From Comamonadaceae bacterium (GTDB lineage Bacteria; Pseudomonadota; Gammaproteobacteria; Burkholderiales; Burkholderiaceae_C), in contig JAAOZX010000402.1 in assembly GCA_012274225.1 (NCBI GenBank), positions 1 to 32,209 on the forward strand: a DNA stretch of 32,209 bases. Direction: 5' to 3'. The translations under genes were made by a program, and so were the position numbers. Below are positions 9,358 through 17,035 of this stretch, in pieces (the stretch's first letter is position 1; the number at the start of each line of letters is the position of its first letter). A model generated the notes under the pieces. The model saw nothing but the letters and a program-made list of their open reading frames with translations, was not told where the DNA came from and made no database searches.

Positions 9358-9948
9358 ATGTCAACTGACAAGAACAAGCCCGACAAGGACAAAAGACCGC
9401 GCGGCATGCGCGGGCTTGACGAGCCTTACATCCGGGGCGATGTGCTGCCCAGCCCGGTGGCCATCGAGATGAATTCGGAATCGGCCTGGGACATGTGGAA
9501 GGAAGCCCACGCCGCGCATGAAGCCAAATTCGCGGACACCGCGCCGATGTCGGTGACGACGCTGCCGGGGGATCCGAACTACGCCGCAACCGAACCTGCC
9601 AGCCTGGGTGCCGAAGTGGGCGTGGGTCCCGGCGAAGCGCCGCCGGGCGCCGCCAAGGCCAAGCCGCCGACGGTGGACGACGCGATGCTGGAGGCGCGCA
9701 AGAACAATCGCGTGTGTCCGATTCCGGCGCGCTGGCAGGAGCTGTACCAGATGCTGCCGGATCGCAAGACCCACCAGCCGACCCCGCCGCTGGTCGGCGC
9801 TTCGTGGGGCGCGACGCCGTCTATTTCCAAACGCATGTGCTTGCGCGAGCACCTGGAATGGGCCGAGTCCAAGGGCACCCTGGACCCGGTGTTGGCGTTC
9901 CTGAAGCGACTCCCCGAAGGGGAGTGGCATCACATGGGCGACGGCTAG
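9358..9948 (+). CDS. Hypothetical protein
   Basis: 196 aa; MSTDKNKPDKDKRPRGMRGLDEPYIRGDVLPSPVAIEMNSESAWDMWKEA...CPIPARWQELYQMLPDRKTHQPTPPLVGASWGATPSISKRMCLREHLEWAESKGTLDPVLAFLKRLPEGEWHHMGDG. Confidence 0.75.
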   Translation: MSTDKNKPDKDKRPRGMRGLDEPYIRGDVLPSPVAIEMNSESAWDMWKEAHAAHEAKFADTAPMSVTTLPGDPNYAATEPASLGAEVGVGPGEAPPGAAKAKPPTVDDAMLEARKNNRVCPIPARWQELYQMLPDRKTHQPTPPLVGASWGATPSISKRMCLREHLEWAESKGTLDPVLAFLKRLPEGEWHHMGDG

Positions 9949-9951
9949 CGA

Positions 9952-9982
9952 AACTCTCAAATCGCTAGGCGATTTGAGAGTT
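9952..9982. terminator. Perfect 14-bp inverted repeat, stem-loop immediately 3' of the stop codon (structured 3' end; no T-tract)
   Basis: AACTCTCAAATCGC-TAG-GCGATTTGAGAGTT, beginning 3 nt after the stop codon at 9946-9948. Confidence 0.6.
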
Positions 9983-10079
9983 GGCTTGAACGGTGCGGAC
10001 AGGGTTGGTCACCGAGAAGGAACTGTCGGCCAACGCTGCCGGGCATTGACCCGGCGGGCGTCACGCCGTCGATTCGTGA

Positions 10080-10901
10080 TCAAAGCCCCAGCTCGGGCAG
10101 CCGCGGCTTCCAGAAATCGGCACCCGGCAGCGGACCGGTTCCCGCGGCCGCGTTGTCGCGCATGTGTTCGGGGCTCGAAGTGCCGGGGATCACGCAGGTC
10201 ACGGCCGGCTGCGACAGCACGAACTTCAGCAGCAACTGATTCCAGCTGGCACACCCGATTTCCTGAGCCCAGCCGGGCAGCGGCTGCTGGCGCAAGGCCT
10301 TCAGCACCTTGCCGCCGCCGAAGGGCAGGTTGATCAACACCGCGATGCCGCGCTCGGCGGCCAGCGGCAACAGGCGCCGCTCGGCATTGCGATCTGCGAT
10401 GGAATAGTTGAACTGCACGAAATCGAGCGTCTCGGCGCGCATCACCTGTTCGAGTTCGGGATGGGCCGAATCGGTGTAGTGGGTCATCCCGATGTAGGAG
10501 ATGCGGCCCGCAGCCTTCCAGTCGCGCAGCGTCGCCAGGTGGGTGCGCCAGTCCTGCAGGTTGTGCACCTGCATCAGGTCGATGTGCGTGGTGCGCAGCA
10601 GGGTCATCGAGCGCTCCATCTGCTCGATGCCGGCGCGCTGTCCGCTGATCCAGACCTTGGTAGCCAGGAAGGCTCGCTCGTGCGCGGCGGCCTGCTCGAG
10701 CAATTCGCCGACCACCTGCTCGGCGCTTCCGTACATCGGCGAGCTGTCGACCACGCTGCCGCCGCTGTCGAACAGGGCCGACAGCACCTGAGCGCGCTGC
10801 GGCTTTTCGTGCGGCTTGCCGCCGACGTCGAAGCCGAGCCAGGTGCCGCAACCGATGACGGGAAGGCGTGCGCCGGTGGAAGGAATCGCTCGGGTGTCCA
10901 T
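10080..10901 (-). CDS. Aldo/keto reductase
   Basis: MDTRAIPSTGARLPVIGCGTWLGFD...SALFDSGGSVVDSSPMYGSAEQVVGELL...LATKVWISG...IDLMQVHNLQDW...SYIGMTHY; AKR fold motifs. Confidence 0.88.
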   Translation of the reverse strand: MDTRAIPSTGARLPVIGCGTWLGFDVGGKPHEKPQRAQVLSALFDSGGSVVDSSPMYGSAEQVVGELLEQAAAHERAFLATKVWISGQRAGIEQMERSMTLLRTTHIDLMQVHNLQDWRTHLATLRDWKAAGRISYIGMTHYTDSAHPELEQVMRAETLDFVQFNYSIADRNAERRLLPLAAERGIAVLINLPFGGGKVLKALRQQPLPGWAQEIGCASWNQLLLKFVLSQPAVTCVIPGTSSPEHMRDNAAAGTGPLPGADFWKPRLPELGL

Positions 10902-11002
10902 GATTCGACGATAAGCTGCGAGCCGCCGGCGCGCAAGGTCAGCCGCGCCTGCTCCGCGGGCCGCAGCCGGTGGCACGGCAGCCGCAGGCGTTACCATCGC
11001 GC

Positions 11003-11359
11003 ATGAAAAAGACATTCCAGCTCGCTATCGAAGGCAAGAATCGCGACCGGGTCGTGGATGCGGTGAAGCACGAGATCCGCAAGTATGTGAAGCGCGAGCG
11101 CCGGCGCGATCTCGCCGCGGGTGTCGATTTCCTGGACTTCGACTGCCGCTTCGGCCTGGCGCCGGAGAGCGCCGAGGCCGTGCACCTGAACAGCTTGATT
11201 CCCGCGATCGATGCCGCGGTGAAGGAAGGCGCGGCCAGTTGCTACGTGGAGATCCTGGCCAAGCCGGGCCATCGCATCGCCAGGACCCCAGCAGACGCGG
11301 CCGGTGGCGATGCGTCGGAAGGCCAGGCGTCCGCTCCACCGACCGAAGCCGATCTCTAG
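11003..11359 (+). CDS. DUF6172-like conserved protein
   Basis: MKKTFQLAIEGKNRDRVVDAVKHEIRKYVKRERRRDLAAGVDFLDFDCRFGLAPESAEAVHLNSLIPAIDAAVKEGAASCYVEILAKPGHR. Confidence 0.75.
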   Translation: MKKTFQLAIEGKNRDRVVDAVKHEIRKYVKRERRRDLAAGVDFLDFDCRFGLAPESAEAVHLNSLIPAIDAAVKEGAASCYVEILAKPGHRIARTPADAAGGDASEGQASAPPTEADL

Positions 11360-12621
11360 GTTTTTGGCATTCGCGCCGCCGCGGCGCGCAACTTGTCTTT
11401 TTTGCTCGGGCGCTTGCCCTTGATGCCACCGGTGCCGGCCGGCGCGCTCGTCGGCGCCCCAGCCGCCGCTTCGGATTCGATCGGTTCAAAGCCCACCACC
11501 TGCTCACGCGGCAGGCTCAGGTCCTGGCGCTTTTCGATCAGCCGGAAGTGCGCCTCGCTGCCTGCGGTGACGAAACTCACCGCCATGCCGCTGGCGCCGG
11601 CGCGCCCGGTGCGGCCGATCCGGTGCACGTAATCGACCGCCGAGCGCGGCAGGTCGTAGTTGACCACCACCGCCAGTTGCTCGATGTCGATGCCGCGCGA
11701 CGCCAGGTCGGTGGTGACCAGCACATCCCACTGGCCGTTCTTGAATTCGGTGAGCACCTGCTGGCGCGCGCCCTGGCTCATGTCGCCGTGGAATGGCGAC
11801 GCGAAGATACCGGCCTGGTGCAGTTTCCAGGCGACGTGCTGGGCGGCGTAGCGCGTCGCGACGAACACCAGAACCCGTTCCCAGTGATTCCCGGTGATCA
11901 GGTGGCGGAGCAGTTCTGTGCGGCGCTTCTCGTCGACCTGGATCACGCGTTGGGCGATGGCGGGCTCATTCGCCGGCGTTGCGGGCACGTCCACGCGCAA
12001 CGGGTCGCGCAGCAGGGCGTCGGCCAGTTCCTGCACCGCGGGCGGAAACGTCGCCGAGAAGAACAGGCTTTGCCGTTTTGGTGGTACCAGCCACAGCACG
12101 CGGTGCAATTCTTCGGTGAAACCCAGGTCCAGCAGGCGGTCGGCTTCGTCGAGCACCAGCATTTCGACCGAAGACAGGCGCACGGCGTTTTGCTGCACCA
12201 GATCGAGCAGGCGCCCGGGGGTGGCCACCACCACGTCGGCGCCGCCGCGGAGCTGCATCATCTGCGGATTGATGGACACACCGCCGAACACCACCGCCAC
12301 TTTCAACCTCGGTGAACCGGCCAGCGGCTGCGCCAGCCGGCGCATGACTTCGCCGACCTGCGCGGCCAGCTCGCGGGTGGGCACCAGGATCAGCGCGCGA
12401 GTGCGGCGCGGCTGCTGGTGCGGGCCGGCCTGCAAGCGTTGCAGGATCGGCAGCGCGAACGCGGCCGTCTTGCCGGAGCCGGTCTGCGCGCAACCCTGGA
12501 CGTCCGCGCCGCGCAGGATGGCGGGGATGGCCTGCGCCTGGATCGGCGTCGGCGTGACGAAGCCGAGTTCGGCGGCGGCGCGAACCAGGGCAGGCGAAAG
12601 GCCGAGCGATGAGAAGGGCAT
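11356..12621 (-). CDS. DEAD-box ATP-dependent RNA helicase, RhlE-like
   Basis: GFVTPTPIQAQAIPAIL, AQTGSGKT, LVLDEADRLLDLGF, SATFPP, VATRYAAQHVAWKL, YDLPRSAVDYVHRIGRTGRAG. Confidence 0.96.
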   Translation of the reverse strand: MPFSSLGLSPALVRAAAELGFVTPTPIQAQAIPAILRGADVQGCAQTGSGKTAAFALPILQRLQAGPHQQPRRTRALILVPTRELAAQVGEVMRRLAQPLAGSPRLKVAVVFGGVSINPQMMQLRGGADVVVATPGRLLDLVQQNAVRLSSVEMLVLDEADRLLDLGFTEELHRVLWLVPPKRQSLFFSATFPPAVQELADALLRDPLRVDVPATPANEPAIAQRVIQVDEKRRTELLRHLITGNHWERVLVFVATRYAAQHVAWKLHQAGIFASPFHGDMSQGARQQVLTEFKNGQWDVLVTTDLASRGIDIEQLAVVVNYDLPRSAVDYVHRIGRTGRAGASGMAVSFVTAGSEAHFRLIEKRQDLSLPREQVVGFEPIESEAAAGAPTSAPAGTGGIKGKRPSKKDKLRAAAARMPKT

Positions 12622-12664
12622 GAGGCGGCCCAGTGTAGCGTCGCCTCGCTATCGAGTCCGGCAT

Positions 12665-13504
12665 TCAGCGCAGGTCCGGGACCAGCGGCACTTCGCCAGG
12701 CGAACGTGACGCCGCCGGGTCCGCGAGTTCCGTGGCCAGTCCCTCCACGTGGCAAGTCCGGATCGGCTCGGGCTTGCCCTTGACCTCGGCAGCGGGCATC
12801 GGCCGGAGACGAAAGCCATCGTCGAGGGCGGCGCGGATTTCCTCGGTGATCAGCAGGTCGACCTGGAACCTGCCGGTCAGCCCTTCGACTCGCGAGGCCA
12901 CGTTGACGGGGTCGCCCGAGACCTGGAACTTGAAGAGGCCGCCCGCGCCCATGACGCCCGCCACCACCTCGCCGCTGTGGATGCCGATGCCGAAGCGCAA
13001 TTCGGGCAGGCCCTGCGCCCGCAGCGTCACGTTGTAGCTGGCCAGCTCGGCCCGCATTTCCAGCGCCGCCAGCACCGCGTCGCGCGCCTGCCAGGGGTTG
13101 GACTCGAGGGCGCCAAACAGGGCCAGCAAGCCATCGCCGGCCAGCTCATTGATGTGGCCGTGATGGCGCGACACCGCTTCATTCATGCGGTGGAAATAGC
13201 CGTTCAGCATGGTGACGGTCACGCCCGGATCGAGACGATCGCACAGGGCCGTGAAGCCGCGCAGGTCGGCGAACATGATCGTCACGCGGCGCCGCTCCGG
13301 TGCAAAGGCGCCGGTGGCGTCCGTGAGCCGGTCCACGATCTGGGGCGGGGCAAACTTCTCGAACTGGAGCTCCAGATGCTCCAGTTTCGCGTCCGCAACA
13401 CCCAGCAGCCTTTCCAGCTGAGCCAGTCGGCGGCGGTCCAGCCAGCGGCCGATGGCCAGCGCGGCGATGACGATCACCGCTGCGGTCCAGACCAGGGCGG
13501 TCAT
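12665..13504 (-). CDS. Class III adenylate/guanylate cyclase with single N-terminal TM segment
   Basis: MTALVWTAAVIVIAALAIGRWLDRR...; VTIMFADLRGFTALCDRLDP, ELAGDGLLALFGALE, FGIGIHSGEVVAGVMG, FQVSGDPVNVASRVEGL. Longer in-frame ORF upstream to 14461 is antisense/out-of-frame noise. Confidence 0.92.
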   Translation of the reverse strand: MTALVWTAAVIVIAALAIGRWLDRRRLAQLERLLGVADAKLEHLELQFEKFAPPQIVDRLTDATGAFAPERRRVTIMFADLRGFTALCDRLDPGVTVTMLNGYFHRMNEAVSRHHGHINELAGDGLLALFGALESNPWQARDAVLAALEMRAELASYNVTLRAQGLPELRFGIGIHSGEVVAGVMGAGGLFKFQVSGDPVNVASRVEGLTGRFQVDLLITEEIRAALDDGFRLRPMPAAEVKGKPEPIRTCHVEGLATELADPAASRSPGEVPLVPDLR

Positions 13505-14595
13505 TCGACCAACATGGCCAGCCGGACCGTCGAATTCGCCAATGCGGCCACCCCGATCGCTTCCAGCAGTGCCGCATCGCCGATCGCCGCCCCGAGCTGC
13601 CGGGTCAGCGGTTGGATCTTCCCGGTCTCGTAGTACACCGTATCGCGCGCCCAGGCGAGCAAACCGGATTGCTGCGGGGCGAGTCCCTTCCATTGCAGCG
13701 TCGACAGGGCGGTTTCGATTTCGCCCTCGTCCAGGCCCTCCCGGGCCAGCACATTGAACGCCTCCTTCTCGCACAACGAGCAGCCGAGCGTGCGCGCCAC
13801 GACCGCGAACATCAGCGCCTTGGTGGGAACCGTGAGGACATCGGACGCGAAGGCGTCCTGCAGCATGGAGCGCATGACCCGGTAGGCCGGCAATTGCGCA
13901 AGCGGCGCAATGACCGGCGCGAACCCACCGCTCGTCAGGTCCAAACCCTGGGGCGGCGGTTGCGGCGAGTCCCGCCGGCGGATACGGCCAAGTGCCTCGA
14001 CGATGGGGGCGGCCAGCCCCATCAGCCGCCCCATGAAACCGTCGGCCATCCGCTCGAAGCCCGCTTCGGGCGGGCTGGCGATCAACGTCGCCACGCGGTT
14101 GTAGAAGCAGCAGATCGCGACCGCGAACGCCATCTCGTTGACGGCCAGTGTCGAATAGCCGATGTCGATGAGCTTGTCCCGCTCCTGGCGGGGCGGTCGC
14201 GGCCGGGATCGCGCCAGGTTGCGGTAGAAGTCGATGCAGGCGCGCTCCCGTTCCTCGAGTTCGGCCATCTGCACATCGCGCTCGAGGCGACTGATGAACG
14301 ATTCCGAATACCCGAGGATCTTCATGTACGCGCGGTTGGCGCCGTAGCAATACCGGCAGGAATTTTCCTGGGCCGTCACCAGCGCGCAGATGACGTACAG
14401 CCGTTGCGGCATCGCGCTCGGACGGTAGTTCAACACGCTGAAGCCAGCCTCGCGCACCCATGGGCTTGGCGCGATCCGGCGATCGACCTCGCCGACGCGG
14501 CCGCCTCGACGCTTGACCTCAGCTTCCCAGGCCGGATCGGGCCGCGCGGGCAAGATGGGATCACTCCACTTGATTTCATGCAGTGCCAAGGCCAT
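13501..14595 (-). CDS. AhpD-like / carboxymuconolactone decarboxylase-family protein, two-domain, two CxxC motifs
   Basis: MALALHEIKWSDPILPARPDPAWE...ALVTAQENSCRYCYGANRAYMKILGYSE... and second half FAVVARTLGCSLCEKEAFNVLAREGLDEGEIE; 4-nt ATGA overlap with the downstream cyclase. Confidence 0.8.
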   Translation of the reverse strand: MALALHEIKWSDPILPARPDPAWEAEVKRRGGRVGEVDRRIAPSPWVREAGFSVLNYRPSAMPQRLYVICALVTAQENSCRYCYGANRAYMKILGYSESFISRLERDVQMAELEERERACIDFYRNLARSRPRPPRQERDKLIDIGYSTLAVNEMAFAVAICCFYNRVATLIASPPEAGFERMADGFMGRLMGLAAPIVEALGRIRRRDSPQPPPQGLDLTSGGFAPVIAPLAQLPAYRVMRSMLQDAFASDVLTVPTKALMFAVVARTLGCSLCEKEAFNVLAREGLDEGEIETALSTLQWKGLAPQQSGLLAWARDTVYYETGKIQPLTRQLGAAIGDAALLEAIGVAALANSTVRLAMLVE

Positions 14596-14886
14596 CGATT
14601 GCTCCTTGTGTTTTCCGGGCTGACGCACCACCATACAATCACAACGTTGTTCGCGCCCGACTCGCTTCCAGTTCGCGCCGGTCGGCTACTTTACCCTCGC
14701 AAGCCTCCGAATGTCTTGGTGGGCGATTGCTGCACCGATCAAGCTCATCGTCGCCAGCAGCCCGGCCAGCGCAGGCGCAAGCTCGGCGGTACTGCGAGCA
14801 GTCGGCCGACGGCAGGCCGAACTTGCAGAGCGCCCCCGGTCCCGGTTGCGGCGTAGGTCGGGTCGAGCGCCCATGGTGGCGATGGC

Positions 14887-16056
14887 TCAGGTCGTTGCGC
14901 TTGCCGCACGCGCAGGGGCGAGGAGCCGTGCCGGCGACAACATGTCCGCCGTCAATCCGAAATCGGCGATGCGCTGCGGCAGCGGCAGCCCGCGCGCCAG
15001 CGCCGCGCTGGCCTCGCCCATCGCCGCCGAGGTCTGGATGCCGTACCCGCCCTGCGCCGCCATCCAGAAGAAACCCGGCGCCCGCGGATCGAAACCGCCG
15101 ACCAGGTCGCCGTCGGCGACAAAGGAGCGCAGCCCGGCCCAGGTGCGGGTGGGACGGCGGATCGTGAGCGTGGTCATGGCCTCGATGCGGTGGATCGCCA
15201 GCGCGATGTCCATCTCCTCGGGCTGCACGTCGTGCGGCTCGACCGGATCGGCATTGGCAGGCGAGCCCAGCAACATGCCGGCGTCGGGCTTGAAGTACCA
15301 GTCCTCGTCCACGCCGATCGCCATGGGCCAGCGCGCGATGTCCATGCCTGCGGGCGGCGCGAAGATGAAGGCGGAGCGCCGGCGCGGCTGCAAGCCGATG
15401 CCGGGCAGGCCGGCCAGTCGCCCGACCTCATCGGCCCAGGCCCCGGCGGCATTGAGCACCACCGGCGCTTCGTACCAGTGGCCGCCCGCCTGCACCCGCC
15501 AGACCGGGCCCTGGTGCCGTAGCGCGGTGACGCCGGCATCGCAGACCAGCGTGCCGCCGGCGCGGCGCATGCCGCGCAGGTAGCCCTGGTGGAGCGCATG
15601 CACGTCCATGTCCAACGCGTCGGTCTCGAGCACCGAGCCTGCCACCTTGGCGGGCCGCAGCACGGGGATCTGCGTGCAGGTCTGCGCCGCGCTCAGCTGG
15701 TGCGCTTTCGCCCCGATGCCGCGCAGCACCTGCCAGTGCCGCTCCAGCCCGTCCTCCTGTCCCGGCGAGGCCACCATCATTGCGCCGCGCGGTGTGAGCA
15801 GGGGGTAATCGCTGAAGCCTTCGGGTGGGTGTTCCAGGAAGGCCCGGCTGGCCATGGTCAGGGCGCGCACCTGCGGCGTGCCATAGCTTTCCATGAAGAG
15901 GGCGGCGGAGCGGCCGGTGGAGTGATACCCCGGCTGCGGCTCGCGCTCCAGCAGGATGACGCTGCCGTGAGGCGCCAGCCAGTGGCCGGCGGCGGCACCG
16001 GCGATGCCGCCGCCGAGAACGAGGAAGTCGGCCTGGCGGGCCGCGGGAGCTGCCAT
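14887..16056 (-). CDS. FAD-dependent oxidoreductase (DAO family; D-arginine-dehydrogenase-like)
   Basis: MAAPAARQADFLVLGGGIAGAAAGHWLAPHGSVILLEREPQPGYHSTGRSAALFMESYGTPQVRAL...VVLNAAGAWADEVGRLAG...RPTRTWAGLRSFVADGDLVGGFDPRAPGFFWMAAQGGYGIQTSAAMGEA. Confidence 0.92.
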   Translation of the reverse strand: MAAPAARQADFLVLGGGIAGAAAGHWLAPHGSVILLEREPQPGYHSTGRSAALFMESYGTPQVRALTMASRAFLEHPPEGFSDYPLLTPRGAMMVASPGQEDGLERHWQVLRGIGAKAHQLSAAQTCTQIPVLRPAKVAGSVLETDALDMDVHALHQGYLRGMRRAGGTLVCDAGVTALRHQGPVWRVQAGGHWYEAPVVLNAAGAWADEVGRLAGLPGIGLQPRRRSAFIFAPPAGMDIARWPMAIGVDEDWYFKPDAGMLLGSPANADPVEPHDVQPEEMDIALAIHRIEAMTTLTIRRPTRTWAGLRSFVADGDLVGGFDPRAPGFFWMAAQGGYGIQTSAAMGEASAALARGLPLPQRIADFGLTADMLSPARLLAPARAASATT

Positions 16057-16129
16057 GTGCGGGTCCTGGCGATCGCGGCCGGAACAGCCACGGTTTCTGG
16101 GGTGAGGATGCGCCGCAGTGTAATGACAA

Positions 16130-16147
16130 ATTTGCGGATACGCAAAT
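16130..16147. promoter_or_regulatory. Perfect palindromic operator candidate 1
   Basis: ATTTGCG-GATA-CGCAAAT (7-bp perfect arms, 4-nt spacer) in the divergent intergenic region. Confidence 0.6.
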
Positions 16148-16193
16148 CCATTTGACGTCCCGCCTTTGCAGGCGTTAGGCTTCGTTGCTTGCA

Positions 16194-16211
16194 ATTTGCG
16201 TTTGCGCAATT
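16194..16211. promoter_or_regulatory. Near-palindromic operator candidate 2
   Basis: ATTTGCG-TTTG-CGCAATT, same arm and spacer geometry as 16130-16147, exactly 64 bp downstream. Confidence 0.55.
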
Positions 16212-16246
16212 TACCGACCGGCGTGCAAGCGCGTCACAAGGATCGC

Positions 16247-17011
16247 ATGGCAGCATCGAAAAGACCCGGGGCCGGCTCGCGCGGCATCGCCAACACACTG
16301 GACCGCGCCACCTTCGGCAAGCGCCTGCGCTCGGCGCGCAAGCAGTTCGGCTGGACGCTGGCGCGGCTGGCGGCGTTGTCCGGCGTCTCCATCACCACCA
16401 TTTCGCGCGCCGAACGAGGGCAACTGGCGTTGAGCTACGAGAAGTTCTCGGCGCTGGGACGGGCGCTGCGCATGGACATGGGGTCGATGTTCGCCGAAGC
16501 CGGCGTGCCGGCCAAGCCGTTCGCCGGGCCGGTGCTCACCCGCTCGGGCGAAGGCGTGGTCTATCGCGGCCTGGCCTTTTCCTACGAATTCCTCGGTACG
16601 TCGGCAGTGGGCAAGCAGATGAGCCCGGTCCTGGGCACGGTGCACGCGCGACGCGTCGAGGGGCCCGAAGATTACGCCCGCCATCCGGGCGAAGAGTTCG
16701 TCTACGTGCTGAGCGGCAGCATCGACGTTCATTTCGACGACGGCGAGATGATCCACCTGCAACGCGGCGACTCGCTGTACTTCGACAGCCGCATCGGCCA
16801 TGCGTATGTCTCGGTCAGCCGGCAACTGGCACGGGTGATCGGTGTCATCACCAGCGAAAGCAGCATGATGCGGATGGCTCGGGAGGGCGAGACCGCCGGC
16901 GCATTGCCGGCGCCGGTGGAGCTCAGCGCCGCGCGTGCGGTGCGTGAACGTCGCGCGACCGGCGGGATGACGACGAAAGTCCGTGCCCGCGCAAAGGCCG
17001 CCTCGCGTTAA
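16247..17011 (+). CDS. XRE-family HTH transcriptional regulator with C-terminal cupin domain
   Basis: FGKRLRSARKQFGWTLARLAALSGVSITTISRAERGQLALSYEKFSALGRAL...HPGEEFVYVLSGSIDVHFDDGEMIHLQRGDSLYFDSRIGHAYVS. Confidence 0.93.
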   Translation: MAASKRPGAGSRGIANTLDRATFGKRLRSARKQFGWTLARLAALSGVSITTISRAERGQLALSYEKFSALGRALRMDMGSMFAEAGVPAKPFAGPVLTRSGEGVVYRGLAFSYEFLGTSAVGKQMSPVLGTVHARRVEGPEDYARHPGEEFVYVLSGSIDVHFDDGEMIHLQRGDSLYFDSRIGHAYVSVSRQLARVIGVITSESSMMRMAREGETAGALPAPVELSAARAVRERRATGGMTTKVRARAKAASR

Positions 17012-17035
17012 GCTCCGGGCCCAGGAGATAACCCC

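Noticed and set aside
12665-14461. 598-aa cyclase ORF extended upstream
   Set aside because: The upstream segment is an alternate frame inside the AhpD-like gene; the cyclase starts at 13504 with an ATGA overlap.
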